64,000 bases of DNA from Aulosira sp. FACHB-615 (GCF_014698045.1 NZ_JACJSE010000010.1:186001-250000), one strand, 5' to 3'; counted from the stretch's first letter, positions 55,487-64,000 are shown. The notes: generated by a model not told the origin, from the sequence alone. Made by a program: numbers and translations.

Positions 55487-56419
55487 ATGAATAACCTTAA
55501 CTTCTTCTCTGATTACCTAGTCGCCAGTTTACACCTCGCTGTCCCCTTGAGTTTTGCATCTTTGGGCGGATTATATTCTGAACGTTCGGGAGTGTTGAAT
55601 ATTGCCTTAGAAGGAATGTTACTCACAGGTGCTTTTACTAGTGCGGTGGCGACTTTTTACACTGGCAATGTCTGGCTTGGTGTGCTTGCGGCTGTCATGG
55701 CTGGGGGTGTGGTGGGTTTACTCCACGCTTTTTTATGTATAACTTTAAAAGTGGATCAGTTAGTGTCGGGGTTAGCAATTAATTTAGTGGCTGGTGGGTT
55801 AACTGCGTTTTTCGCGCGGTTGGTGTTTCACGGTGCTAACACCCAAAGATTACCAGGAATTACACCTCTCATCATTCCAGGGTTGGCAAATATCCCAGTC
55901 TTGGGAATGCTATTGTTTCAGCAAGATATTCTTGTCTATTTACTGCTATTTTTAATTGCTGTTAGTGTATATGTTTTATTTCATACCAGCTTTGGTTTAA
56001 CTTTGCGAGCGGTGGGGGAATATCCCCAAGCGGCGGTGACATCTGGGATATCAGTTGCAATGGTGCGTTACTGTGCGGTAGTGCTGGGTGGCTGTTTGAC
56101 GAGTTTAGGTGGTGCGTATCTCGCCTTGGTGCAGATTCGATTTTTCAGTGAAGGGATGAGTGCGGGTAGAGGTTTTATTGCGATCGCTGCTTTAATTTTT
56201 GGTAGATGGCATCCTATAGGTAGTGCTTTGGCTTGTTTATTGTTTGGCGCGACGGAAGCTTTACAATTACGTATCCAAGCTTTGGGTGTTAATATTCCTT
56301 ACCAGTTTCTAGTTATGTTACCTTATGCGATCGCTTTATTTGCATTGTTGGGATTAGCTGGTAAAGCTTCACCACCAAAGGCTTTAGGAGTTAATTATTT
56401 TCCCGAAAATCATACATGA
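55487..56419 (+). CDS. ABC transporter permease 2 (BMP nucleoside type)
   Basis: The 310-residue protein has about eight membrane segments. PLSFASLGGLYSERSGVLNIALEGMLLTGAF, split here by ERSG and NIALEG, is the family hallmark, followed by DQLVSGLAINL and SLGGAYLALVQIRFFSEGMSAGRGFIAIAALIFGRW. It is the usual second permease of BMP-type importers and lies 40 bases after the first. Together with the genes at 49284 and 50344 it makes a complete importer. Confidence 0.9.
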   Translation: MNNLNFFSDYLVASLHLAVPLSFASLGGLYSERSGVLNIALEGMLLTGAFTSAVATFYTGNVWLGVLAAVMAGGVVGLLHAFLCITLKVDQLVSGLAINLVAGGLTAFFARLVFHGANTQRLPGITPLIIPGLANIPVLGMLLFQQDILVYLLLFLIAVSVYVLFHTSFGLTLRAVGEYPQAAVTSGISVAMVRYCAVVLGGCLTSLGGAYLALVQIRFFSEGMSAGRGFIAIAALIFGRWHPIGSALACLLFGATEALQLRIQALGVNIPYQFLVMLPYAIALFALLGLAGKASPPKALGVNYFPENHT

Positions 56420-56748
56420 CAATAAATTCTATAACATTGGTTAGAAAATTTGATACCTGCTACAGTTGCATATCACTCTAGAAGGAATGTACACTTTTAG
56501 TCATGATGTTTGCTTGATATTGCCACTGGCTTGTCATTGTCTACCCTTAACTTCAGCATAGACAATCAACCTAGTGAGTCATACACGAGTTAGTCCATTT
56601 CAAGCCGCATACAGCCTTGTAAAGATAACCTCGTAAACTGTCAAATATTTACTAGAAAATACGACTTCGCTGTTAGTGGTGTCGTTCGTTGAATGAAAAT
56701 TCATAACTTTGGGTAGGTAGTCTTTAATTTAAAGGTGACTTGTTGTTT
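56420..56748. other. Gap upstream of the receiver-domain gene
   Basis: No gene or strong repeat is seen in these 329 bases. It probably contains the promoter of the receiver-domain protein; AAAGGTG at 56732-56738 is its likely ribosome site. Confidence 0.5.
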
Positions 56749-57144
56749 ATGAACGGACAGCCACTAATCTTAGTTGTCGAAGAAAATATATACAATTTAG
56801 AACTCCTAAATTATCATCTCAAAGCATTAAGCTATTCTTGTATTTGCGCCAAACAAGGAATCAAAGCTTTAATACTATCGCAAACACATCAACCTGATTT
56901 AATCATCTTAGATATGATGATTTCTGATATTACTGGCGGTCAAGTTATTGATTTCCTCAAACAAGATAAAAAAACTGCCAAAATTCCCATTATTGCAGTT
57001 ATTCCTTGGTACCTGGAAGAAAACTCCGAACGCCTCTTTTTAACAGGTACAGATACTTATCTAACAAAACCCTATAATTTGCATAAACTAGATGCTGTTT
57101 TGTCCTGTCGTTTCACTCAGCTAAATTCTTCAAGTTTGCTTTAG
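56749..57144 (+). CDS. Single-domain response regulator (receiver only)
   Basis: ATG 56749 follows AAAGGTG and gives 131 residues; an upstream TTG also opens the frame. It has E11-E12 for metal binding where D-D or E-D is usual, the phospho-acceptor D55 in LIILDMM, and the conserved Lys in TYLTKPYN. There is no output domain. Such proteins act in phosphorelays or bind partners. No histidine kinase is nearby. Its end overlaps the opposite DUF2294 gene by 32 bases. Confidence 0.85.
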   Translation: MNGQPLILVVEENIYNLELLNYHLKALSYSCICAKQGIKALILSQTHQPDLIILDMMISDITGGQVIDFLKQDKKTAKIPIIAVIPWYLEENSERLFLTGTDTYLTKPYNLHKLDAVLSCRFTQLNSSSLL

Positions 57145-57517
57145 GGATAGACTCAGGATTCCGCACTTCTGGCAACTGTTGTAAAATCACAATTATTCCA
57201 GTTCTTCCTGTAACTAAATTTGTATTAGTCATCAAATCAACTATTGGCTTACCAATAATTTCTTCTAGCAAACTTTGTAGTTGACGCTTAATTATTTTGT
57301 CTAAAAATAAGCGGACTTGTTCAGCTAAGTTTTCATAACCGCCAGAGATTAATGTTAATTCTACTAACGAAGCTGATTTTTCTAGAGAAATCACCAATTC
57401 CGTATCAAAAAAATGACATACAACTTGGCTAGGACGTTGCCCTAGTTGTTCATAATATAAAGCACTAATTCGTTGTGCAATTTCTCTTTCAAGTTGTCCA
57501 ATAGTTGGGTATGACAT
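57113..57517 (-). CDS. DUF2294 protein
   Basis: The 134-residue protein has the pattern of the DUF2294 family: GQLEREIAQRISALYYEQLGQRPS, split here by REIA and LYYE, then VVCHFFDTELVI, LTLISGGYENLAE and IIGKPIVDLMTNTNLVTGRTGIIVI. Function unknown. It converges on the receiver gene with a 32-base 3' overlap, so the two transcripts would be complementary at their ends. Confidence 0.75.
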   Translation of the reverse strand: MSYPTIGQLEREIAQRISALYYEQLGQRPSQVVCHFFDTELVISLEKSASLVELTLISGGYENLAEQVRLFLDKIIKRQLQSLLEEIIGKPIVDLMTNTNLVTGRTGIIVILQQLPEVRNPESIPKANLKNLAE

Positions 57518-58485
57518 TATTTTTGTTGGTGTTTACACTCTAGTGCTTGAGTTAGTTGAGTCTGGCTTAAATAAAATTAAGATTAATAACTAACATAATA
57601 TCTATACATATTATATATACCATTCTATATAAACAATCAAGATGAGATTAAATCATATTTTTTTCACTATTTAATTTGGCTAAAAGAACTCCTCATGATA
57701 AACAATAAAAAATTTATATAGCGATTATAGCCTTAGCTATTATCACTTAAAAATGAGCTATGTCAATCACAGTATTAATGGTGAACAGCAAAAAATAATC
57801 AGGAGCAGATTTTCTCCGAAACAAGTTAATTTTGTCGTCAAAAGCTGTACTTTTTTTGATAAAATAAAGCAGCCCATCAAAGTTTTTTTGGTTAAGAAAT
57901 CCAGTTTTGAAAAAACTTGCTACTTTTAGTAATATTCTTTGTTCAGCATTAACTAACTGATTATAGCGATCGCATTTGATAACTCATTTCAGAACATATA
58001 TATAGGTGAGATGTCCACCATATATCAAGTTGTAAATTTCAGGTGATATAAATAAATTAATATTTATTTATGATTATCAATATTTGTTTACACACAGCAC
58101 ATAATCAAGAGTGGGTCAGGACTTATACCAATTCACGAAATTACTGATACAAATCACTTCCTCTACACCTTTGTTTCCGGTCGCCGAGCGGAGTCGAGGC
58201 GCTGCTTGCCTATCTGTATCATGTTTAGAGTGAAATGGTATTACGCAAAATCATGAAAAAACGAACCGCAAAGAGCGCATAGACGCGATAGCGGCTTCCC
58301 GCAGGGTAGGCCACGAAGTTAAGAGGATTTGAGAGGGTTCTTGCGTAAGTCCTATGGGTGTAAGGCTTTAGGGATTTACCTACTCTGAATTTTGAAGACT
58401 TAGATCCTACAACAATAATCAATAAACTAATTGCTTACTCTCTGTCGAAAGATATATTTAGAGAGCATCAAAAAAAGTCAAAATT
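57518..58485. other. Long A/T-rich intergenic region
   Basis: No convincing gene in 968 bases. It holds one HIP1 site near 57966 and an imperfect stem ATATATAGGTG..CACCATATAT near 57998-58025. GGTCGCCGAGCGGAGTCGAG (58179-58198) is a word that looks repetitive, and the MITE-like copy lies at 58238-58353. Open frames across the MITE are artefacts of its symmetry. Confidence 0.55.
58238..58353. mobile_element. MITE-like element, family A, opposite orientation
   Basis: It is the reverse complement of the 23849 element. Ends: TATTACGCAAAATCATGAA and GAGGGTTCTTGCGTAAGTCC; interior: ACGAACCGCAAAGAGCGCA and ATAGCGGCTTCCCGCAGGG. The left end is one or two bases off the perfect terminal repeat. Confidence 0.7.
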
Positions 58486-59121
58486 TTATTTTGTGCCGAA
58501 TAAGCGATCGCCTGCATCACCTAAACCGGGAATAATATAACCATGTTCATCTAAATACTCATCAATAGCAGTAGTGTAAACCTGTACATCAGGATGAACA
58601 GTGCAAAAATGTTGTAACCCTTCTGGGGCTGCTAATAAGCAAACAAACTTCATTGATAACGGGTTAGTGGATTTTAGCCTGTCTACAGCCGCAACAGCAG
58701 AATTTCCCGTGGCTAACATTGGGTCAACAACAATCATGTCCCGTTGTTCGACATCGTGGGGAACTTTGAAATAATATTCAATGGGGATTAATGTTTTTGG
58801 GTCACGGTATAAACCAATATGTCCCACTCTGGCTGATGGCATTAACTCCAACATCCCATCTAAAATACCTTGTCCCGCCCGCATGATAGAAACTAACACC
58901 AGCTTTTTATCCGGTGCAAGCACGGGTGCATTCATTGGGGCGAGGGGTGTTTTAATCTCTTCATATTTCAGAGGTAAATTGCGCGTTACTTCATAACCTA
59001 ACAACAGACTAATTTCTTTGAGGAGGTTGCGAAATTTCGTTGTGCTAGTTTCAGCCTTCCGCATCAAAGTTAATTTATGTTGAATTAAGGGATGGTCAAT
59101 AACGGTGACTTGATTTTGCAT
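58486..59121 (-). CDS. upp: Uracil phosphoribosyltransferase
   Basis: The 211-residue protein has the usual Upp length. HPLIQHKLTLMRKAETSTTKFRNLLKE is split here by its HPLIQHKL start; LVSIMRAGQGILDGMLELMP, VDPMLATGNSAVAAVD (PRPP loop) and the final YIIPGLGDAGDRLFGTK (uracil loop) follow. It converts uracil and PRPP to UMP. It is the last gene of a run with URC4 and URC1, 79 bases after the DUF1688 gene; in yeast the corresponding URC6 step is also a uracil phosphoribosyltransferase. So a catabolic role is possible beside salvage. Confidence 0.93.
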   Translation of the reverse strand: MQNQVTVIDHPLIQHKLTLMRKAETSTTKFRNLLKEISLLLGYEVTRNLPLKYEEIKTPLAPMNAPVLAPDKKLVLVSIMRAGQGILDGMLELMPSARVGHIGLYRDPKTLIPIEYYFKVPHDVEQRDMIVVDPMLATGNSAVAAVDRLKSTNPLSMKFVCLLAAPEGLQHFCTVHPDVQVYTTAIDEYLDEHGYIIPGLGDAGDRLFGTK

Positions 59122-59146
59122 TTTGGTTATTAGTTATTGGTCATTG

Positions 59147-59192
59147 GTCATTAGTTATTTGCCATTTCCACAAAGGACAAATGACTAATGAC
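59147..59192. repeat. Inverted repeat between URC4 and upp
   Basis: GTCATTAGTTATTTG (59147-59161) and CAAATGACTAATGAC (59178-59192) pair at 14 of 15 positions with a 16-base loop. It belongs to the ATTGGTCATTAGT repeats common in Nostoc gaps. It might attenuate transcription into upp. Confidence 0.6.
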
Positions 59193-59200
59193 TATTAAAA

Positions 59201-60403
59201 TTAAAATACTGTCCCATCACTGTCGATTTGGATAGGGGGTTGACCGCCTTTTCTGAGTTCTGCGGCTATTTTGCGTCCGGCTGTCCAGGTTCCGCCTTGG
59301 AGAATTTTTACTAAAGGTAGTTCTGCAACACTCATTCCTAACTTTTTGCGGATGTTAGCTGCTATTTCATCTAATAACATTACAGTTAAAGCCCGCCATT
59401 CAATGATTAATTCAGAACTGACAGAATGAGATGAATGCAAAAGATTTGGGTCTTTCAGCTTAATTAATTCTAAATCGAGACATAAACCACCATTCCGATA
59501 TTCTGGTAATCCCGTTAGTGCATCTAAATCAGTAATAGTTAAACCCATTTCTTGTAATGGTTCTAATAAAGAATATGTCAACCATTGGGAAAGTTTGTGA
59601 AATGGTACTAACCCATCATCACTAATAGCAGAATGTTGCCAGACATCACCAAGATTAACACCAGCAATGGTTAATCTTCCCGGCCAAATATCACTTAACC
59701 CTTCAAGTACAGCACTGAATACTGTTGTTGCTGCTAACTGCCCATTTTGGGACTTACTGACAAGATAATTCACTAAATTACCTGGGCGCGGGTTTTCTTC
59801 GCCAAATAAATGAGGGAAAGCAATTACAACTCGCCCCAATCTTTGTAATAATTGCGATCGCCCACTCATTCCCACCAATGGATTTTCAGTACTAACCTGA
59901 AACCCTGTTGCTAATTCCGCCTCAGTTAACCTGAGTAATTTTAAAGCATCCACTTGGGGCAAACCTGAAAGCGAAAACGCCCCTTGACAAAACATCTCCA
60001 AGCTGGCGATAGCCAACCCTTCAGAACGTCCCAAACTCAAACCCGTTGACTGTTCACGATAACGCCAACTCTCCCCCGCCCCCGCATCTAACAACACACT
60101 CACAATTGCCAAATCAAATTTAGCAATGGCTTGTTGCAAAGGCGTTAGTCCTGCTAACAAATTATTTAACTTTGCCAAACGCGGTATATTCTGCGCCTCA
60201 AAATGTCGCCACCGACTGTGAAAGGGAATATTGAAATCGGGATACTCACCCCGCATCACCTCAATTACATAATCTGCCACTTTTCCCAACTGCGACAAAT
60301 CACAAGTAAAGTAAGGCGACTTCCCCTCATTCACCAGCGCCAAAATTTGCCCACACCTTTCTCTTATCGCCCTGGGCGAACGAAGATACTCAATTTTTTC
60401 CAC
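59201..60403 (-). CDS. URC4-like protein (DUF1688)
   Basis: I read a GTG start (complement of 60401-60403), because a strong GGAGGTGAAGG stands just upstream on that strand. The 400-residue protein has YLRSPRAIRERC, the ESWRYREQSTG and GRSEGLAIASLEMF blocks, GRSQLLQRLG and LPEYRNGGLCLDLELI, all recognised as the DUF1688/URC4 family. URC4 is needed for uracil breakdown in Lachancea kluyveri; its reaction is not settled to my knowledge. It follows the URC1-like gene by 94 bases, and those bases contain complementary GGGAGTAG/CTACTCCC words. Confidence 0.85.
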   Translation of the reverse strand: MEKIEYLRSPRAIRERCGQILALVNEGKSPYFTCDLSQLGKVADYVIEVMRGEYPDFNIPFHSRWRHFEAQNIPRLAKLNNLLAGLTPLQQAIAKFDLAIVSVLLDAGAGESWRYREQSTGLSLGRSEGLAIASLEMFCQGAFSLSGLPQVDALKLLRLTEAELATGFQVSTENPLVGMSGRSQLLQRLGRVVIAFPHLFGEENPRPGNLVNYLVSKSQNGQLAATTVFSAVLEGLSDIWPGRLTIAGVNLGDVWQHSAISDDGLVPFHKLSQWLTYSLLEPLQEMGLTITDLDALTGLPEYRNGGLCLDLELIKLKDPNLLHSSHSVSSELIIEWRALTVMLLDEIAANIRKKLGMSVAELPLVKILQGGTWTAGRKIAAELRKGGQPPIQIDSDGTVF

Positions 60404-60497
60404 CCTTCACCTCCAAATCATAGGGAGTAGAGAGTGGTGAGTAGGGAGTAGTAAAGATTTACCCGACTCCCCATTCCCTACTCCCAACTCCCCTTGT

Positions 60498-61760
60498 TTA
60501 CTCCAAAGAACGTCCCTTCACCTCCGCCAAACCATCCGTATCTAACACATCCCCCGTAGTGTAATAACCAGCAGCCTTCTTGGCTTCAATTTCCACCCGC
60601 GCGTCTTGGGGAATCAAATCTTCCGGTATCGCAATGCGTTCAACAATTTCAATACCAGACTGAGTAATGGCATTGAATTTCATATTACTCATCGACACCA
60701 TCCGGTCAATGCGGGTAATGCCCAGCCAATGTAACACATCGGGCATGAGTTCCTGAAAGCGCATATCTTGGACACCCGCGACACATTCTGTCCGGGCAAA
60801 ATAGGCATCAGCGCGATCGCCTCCTTCCTGACGCTTCCGGGCGTTGTATACTAAGAACTTCGTCACCTCGCCCAAAGCCCGCCCTTCTTTGCGACAGTAG
60901 ACAATAATTCCCACACCGCCTTCCTGAGCAGTTTGGACACATACCTCAATCCCGTGGACTAAATAAGGGCGACAGGTACAAATATCTGAACCAAAGACAT
61001 CAGAACCATTACACTCATCATGTACCCGCACAGCCACAGGTCTACTAGGGTCGGTAATTGCGGTGATATCCCCCACAATATATACAGTTAAACCCCCAAT
61101 GGGCGGTAAGAATACTTCTAAATCAGAACGTGTCACTAGTTCGGGGAACATCCCCCCAGTTTGTTCAAACAAGGCGCGGCGTAAATCGCCTTCAGTAATA
61201 CCAAAGCGTTTAGCCACTCCAGGTAAATACCACACTGGTTCAATGGCTGCTTTCGTCACCACCAAATCACCGCCAGCTTTCATAATTTGTCCATCCACCT
61301 GCAAGCGCCCTTTCGCCACCGCCTCTTGCAGTTCCGGCATATTAATATGTGCCTTGGTAATGGCAATTGTCGGGCGGATATCGTAACCCTGCTGTAAATA
61401 AGCAGAAAAAACCTCTGGGGCGATCGCTCCCAAGGGATCAAGTGAGACAATTTTATCAGGGTCAGCCCAGCTAGGATGGGGGCCGATTTGCTCAATTGGG
61501 GAAGTATTCGTTAAATCAGCGCGGTGGTCTGTTTGTAAAGCGCCACTCGCCACCGCTAAAGCCCGATAAATCGCATATCCGCCCGAATGAGTCCCAATTA
61601 CATTGCGATGGCCTTGGTTCGTCAACGTTGCAATTACCGGGCCACGTTCCATCGGTTCACTTCCGCCCCAGTTGATGGGTATTGGCTTGGGGCCGAAACG
61701 ACTTGGATGTGATGTTAAAACAATATGCCGGGAAACACTATTTGGCTTTGGCATAGTCAT
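60498..61760 (-). CDS. GTP cyclohydrolase II-like protein, URC1 type
   Basis: The 420-residue protein has a C-terminal RibA-like half. HDECNGSDVFGSDICTC supplies the three zinc cysteines and GGVGIIVYCRKEGRALGEVTK replaces the RibA motif with QEGRGIG. The N-terminal half (HIVLTSHPSRFGPKPIPINWGG) is not the DHBP synthase half of fused RibBA. Length and N-terminus fit URC1, the GTP cyclohydrolase II homologue of the URC uracil pathway. The URC4 and upp genes directly downstream support this over riboflavin synthesis. Confidence 0.85.
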   Translation of the reverse strand: MTMPKPNSVSRHIVLTSHPSRFGPKPIPINWGGSEPMERGPVIATLTNQGHRNVIGTHSGGYAIYRALAVASGALQTDHRADLTNTSPIEQIGPHPSWADPDKIVSLDPLGAIAPEVFSAYLQQGYDIRPTIAITKAHINMPELQEAVAKGRLQVDGQIMKAGGDLVVTKAAIEPVWYLPGVAKRFGITEGDLRRALFEQTGGMFPELVTRSDLEVFLPPIGGLTVYIVGDITAITDPSRPVAVRVHDECNGSDVFGSDICTCRPYLVHGIEVCVQTAQEGGVGIIVYCRKEGRALGEVTKFLVYNARKRQEGGDRADAYFARTECVAGVQDMRFQELMPDVLHWLGITRIDRMVSMSNMKFNAITQSGIEIVERIAIPEDLIPQDARVEIEAKKAAGYYTTGDVLDTDGLAEVKGRSLE

Positions 61761-62189
61761 AAAATTTTAGATTTTAGATTGGAGATTTTGGATTTGCCCC
61801 ACAGTTAAATTAGGGCTGGAGAATGCTAAAGTTGGGATTTTTGCTTGATGTCAGAGAAAAATCCATATCGTATCCGATTCAGGAACTATTATTCATGAAT
61901 TTATGTAATGTTTTTATGACTTATTAGTAACTCAGTAGTTGTCAAGTATCTTGAGTAAGTTTTCTGTTTTTTGATGTGCGGTTTCTGAATGACTAATTAT
62001 TTACAACTCTATTATGTAGAGTTTCGTATTTGTCAGTATTGGTTAATACAATTACTAACATAAAATTTGCTGTTTATTCATAGTAATGTAGAAGAAATTT
62101 AAAGATGGCATTAAATGTCACTGAGGAGATAATTTTGTGCGAAAGTTATTAATAAGGTAAAAACACTAATCTCCTAATCTCTCAAATTC
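61761..62189. other. Divergent promoter region, URC run and TPR gene
   Basis: No gene in 429 bases. Next to the URC1 start is an AAATTTTAGATTTTAGATTGG heptad-type repeat (61762-61782); the remainder is A/T-rich without clear operators. Both the URC run and the TPR gene should start from here. Confidence 0.5.
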
Positions 62190-62660
62190 ATGGATTCTTT
62201 ATCTATTAATTCTTTACTTGAAGATTTGAAGAACCCTAATGCTTCTGTCCGGGAAAAAGCAACCAAGAAACTGTGGCGGATCTGGTTTCAGCAAAAGGGA
62301 ATTCACGGTCTGGAAAAAATCGACAAAAGCCAAAAACTGCTGGATGCAGGTAAAACCACGGAAGCGGAATCACTGTTGACTAGACTCATCCAAGAACAGC
62401 CTGATTTTGCCGAAGCTTGGAATCGCCGCGCTTTTCTGTACTACAGTCTCGGTAAATATAAAGAATCTCTGGCAGACTGTCAGATGGTGATTCAAATCAA
62501 CCCAGTGCATTTTGGCGCACTGCATGGTATGGGCTTATGCTATGCAGCTATTGGTCAGTATGTGGATGCAATTAAAGCCTTTAAACGTGCTTTAGCAATT
62601 CAACCTTATTCTTTAGTCAATCAAAAACTGATTTTAGAATGTACACTCAGACTCAGTTAA
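62190..62660 (+). CDS. Tetratricopeptide-repeat protein
   Basis: The 156-residue protein has a HEAT-like first helix pair (LLEDLKNPNASVREKATKKLW) and about three TPR units: AGKTTEAESLLTRLIQEQP, AEAWNRRAFLYYSLGKYKESLADC and ALHGMGLCYAAIGQYVDAIKAF. There is no signal peptide. It probably binds a partner protein; which one is unknown. It lies 30 bases before the binding-protein gene, so it may be co-transcribed with the transporter. Confidence 0.8.
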   Translation: MDSLSINSLLEDLKNPNASVREKATKKLWRIWFQQKGIHGLEKIDKSQKLLDAGKTTEAESLLTRLIQEQPDFAEAWNRRAFLYYSLGKYKESLADCQMVIQINPVHFGALHGMGLCYAAIGQYVDAIKAFKRALAIQPYSLVNQKLILECTLRLS

Positions 62661-62690
62661 AACATCAGTCTGATTACATTCTTTGGTCTT

Positions 62691-63755
62691 ATGAATCCGT
62701 TACCACCCACAACAACAGTGATTCATCGCTTTAGTCGCCGCCAGTTTATTCAGTATGGTTCCATCTGTATGGGTAGCGGCTTGCTTGCTGCTTGCACCAA
62801 CAGTAACCAACCAGCTAATTCAAGTTCACAGTTAGATAAAGTCAGCTTTGGGACAAACTGGTATGCACAAGCAGAACATGGCGGATTTTACCAAGCGATC
62901 GCTACTGGTATTTACCAAAAGCATGGTCTAGATGTCACCATTAAAATGGGTGGCCCACAAGTACCAAGCGGCACTCAGTTGTTAGTCGGGGGTGCAGTTG
63001 ACTTTTTTATGGGGTATGGCATCGATGCCATTAACGCCATTGCCCAAGGAATCCCCAAAATTACCGTCGCGGCCATCTTCCAAAAAGACCCGCAATGTCT
63101 GATCTCCCATCCCAACCCAGCAATTAAAACCCTTGCCGACCTCAAAGGCAAACCAATTTATATCTCAGCAGCAGCAAACGTCACATATTGGCCAGTTCTC
63201 AAAGTCAAGTATGGTTTTACCGACGACCAAAAACGCCCCTACAACTTTAATCCTGCCCCCTTCCTGGCAGATAAAACCTCAGCACAGCAAGCTTACATCA
63301 CCTCAGAACCCTACGCCATTGAAAAACAAGGCGGGTTTAAACCCACAGTATTTTTACTAGCAGATTATGGTTACACTACCTACGCCACAACTATAGAAAC
63401 CAAAAAAGAACTAGTAGACAAAAATCCCGATTTAGTCCAGCGATTTGTTGACGCTTCGATTAAAGGTTGGTACAGCTACCTGGAAAATCCCCAACCCGGA
63501 AATCAACTCATCAAACAAGATAACCCCGAAATGACCGATGACCAACTAGCTTACGGCATTCAAAAACTCAAAGAATATGGGATTATTACTTCTGGTACTG
63601 CCGAAAAGCAAGGTATCGGGTCAATGAGTGAGGAACGCTGGCAAGGACTCTACGATAGTCTGGTAACGGCTGGGGTTTACAAACCCAATGTTAACTACAA
63701 AGATGCCTTCACCTTGCAATTCGTCAATAAAGGCATAGAGTATTACAGCAGGTGA
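62691..63755 (+). CDS. NMT1/SsuA-type ABC transporter binding lipoprotein
   Basis: The 354-residue protein has an SRRQF twin-arginine-like motif and the lipobox LAAC, as in the BMP protein at 49284. The mature part fits the NMT1/THI5 type: FGTNWYAQAEHGGFYQAIATGIY, split here by AEHGGFY, then GLDVTIKMGGPQ, FFMGYGIDAINAIAQG and LADLKGKPIYIS. Members bind thiamine precursors, sulfonates, nitrate or pyrimidines. The neighbouring uracil genes make a pyrimidine-like ligand plausible, without proof. The ATPase gene begins 127 bases later. Confidence 0.85.
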   Translation: MNPLPPTTTVIHRFSRRQFIQYGSICMGSGLLAACTNSNQPANSSSQLDKVSFGTNWYAQAEHGGFYQAIATGIYQKHGLDVTIKMGGPQVPSGTQLLVGGAVDFFMGYGIDAINAIAQGIPKITVAAIFQKDPQCLISHPNPAIKTLADLKGKPIYISAAANVTYWPVLKVKYGFTDDQKRPYNFNPAPFLADKTSAQQAYITSEPYAIEKQGGFKPTVFLLADYGYTTYATTIETKKELVDKNPDLVQRFVDASIKGWYSYLENPQPGNQLIKQDNPEMTDDQLAYGIQKLKEYGIITSGTAEKQGIGSMSEERWQGLYDSLVTAGVYKPNVNYKDAFTLQFVNKGIEYYSR

Positions 63756-63787
63756 TAGGTTACAGGTGACAGGTTACAGGTGATAGG
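63749..63787. repeat. 14-bp tandem repeat at the gene end
   Basis: CAGGTGATAGGTTA, CAGGTGACAGGTTA and CAGGTGATAGG follow one another (2.8 units). The first unit overlaps the stop codon of the binding-protein gene. This is too short and too regular, with no spacers, to be a CRISPR. Confidence 0.8.
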
Positions 63788-63810
63788 ATTGCGAGACAAG
63801 TCTAGATTAA

Positions 63811-63880
63811 GACTTATGCAAGAACTCTCTCAAACTCTTATAACTTCGCGTCCTTTGCGTCCTTTGCGGTTTGTTCACAA
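63811..63880. mobile_element. Partial family A element abutting a start codon
   Basis: GACTTATGCAAGAACTCTCT and the following ACTCTTATAACTTCGCG and TTTGCGGTTTG match the left 70 bases of the 23849 element. The right end is missing, and ATG 63883 follows directly. Thus the ATPase leader is made of this element. Confidence 0.7.
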
Positions 63881-63882
63881 GA

Positions 63883-64000
63883 ATGAATAACCATCCAGCG
63901 ATTACTCTAAGTCACATTAGCAAGGTCTACGCTAACGGCACTGTTGCCTTACAAGACCTAAACTTAGCAATTCCCGAAGCGCAATTTATCAGCTTAGTAG
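63883..64000 (+). CDS. ABC transporter ATPase, 5' part
   Basis: The frame from ATG 63883 is open to the window end and reads MNNHPAITLSHISKVYANGT, then VALQDLNLAIPEAQFISLV. This is the usual start of an SsuB/TauB-type ATPase, just before the Walker A loop. It should energise uptake with the binding protein upstream; a permease is expected beyond the window. The DNA in front is a dispersed element with no obvious purine-rich ribosome site. Confidence 0.8.
   Translation, partial: MNNHPAITLSHISKVYANGTVALQDLNLAIPEAQFISLV

Noticed and set aside
58225..58422. Short open frame on the - strand in the long gap
   Set aside because: It runs through the MITE-like element; its apparent residues derive from the repeat, with no ribosome site and no family likeness.
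60498..61760. Riboflavin-pathway RibA or RibBA
   Set aside because: The N-terminal half is not DHBP synthase, the catalytic stretch differs from RibA, and the neighbours are URC4 and upp.
63749..63787. CRISPR-like repeats
   Set aside because: Units are 14 bp, directly adjacent, without spacers. No cas genes are nearby.

Overview
The window comes from a heterocyst-forming-type cyanobacterium (order Nostocales, Nostoc/Anabaena-like). Evidence: many GCGATCGC (HIP1) octamers, roughly 40% GC, a flavodoxin and IsiA proteins of the Anabaena kind, a CAAD-domain thylakoid protein, a CYP110-like P450, and dispersed Nostoc-type palindromes and MITE-like elements in most intergenic gaps. Nothing was searched against a database; names rest on motif recognition.

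Positions 1-40,832 hold the right-hand part of a hybrid NRPS/PKS gene cluster, all on the + strand. It opens with a four-gene set for a glycerate-derived extender unit (hydroxyacyl-CoA dehydrogenase cut by the window edge, free ACP, acyl-CoA dehydrogenase, FkbH-like). The assembly line follows: C-A-PCP-E (code read as Ala), C-A-PCP (Ser), KS-AT-PCP-E (a PKS module with an NRPS-type epimerase-like end), C-A-PCP-C-A-PCP (Gly, Ala), then a PanP-type aspartate decarboxylase, KS-AT-KR-ACP (KR looks dead) and C-A-PCP-TE (code close to beta-alanine; TE with Cys in place of Ser). Tailoring and support genes follow: P450, two SDRs, a sucrase/ferredoxin-like protein, MbtH, type II thioesterase and an MFS exporter. 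The adenylation codes plus the decarboxylase suggest ...D-Ala-Ser-(C2)-Gly-Ala-(C2)-beta-Ala, released by the TE. I do not recognise this as a known cyanopeptide; the start of the chain lies upstream of the window. Several enzymes (E-like domain, KR, P450, first SDR, TE) carry substitutions at catalytic positions, and two A-domain cores are identical over 820 bp.

Positions 41,067-45,819 (- strand) are an iron-starvation locus: flavodoxin (isiB), an alpha/beta-hydrolase-fold protein (isiC-like), IsiA, a second IsiA/Pcb-family antenna and two small conserved proteins, with a Fur-box-like site upstream of isiA. Next come a CAAD protein (+) and an SLH-domain/GHL10 glycosidase-like protein (-).

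Positions 49,284-56,419 encode a BMP-family nucleoside-type ABC transporter. Its ATPase and permease genes are separated by an accessory block: zeta-toxin-like kinase plus small partner, RelE/YafQ-type toxin-antitoxin pair, DUF1877 and Uma2 genes. A lone receiver-domain protein and a DUF2294 protein follow. Positions 58,486-61,760 (- strand) carry URC1-like, URC4 (DUF1688) and upp genes, the set linked to the URC route of uracil breakdown. The window ends with a TPR protein and the start of an NMT1/SsuA-type ABC transporter. Pyrimidine uptake and degradation would unify the right third, as inference. I saw no tRNA, rRNA, CRISPR array or intact transposase.
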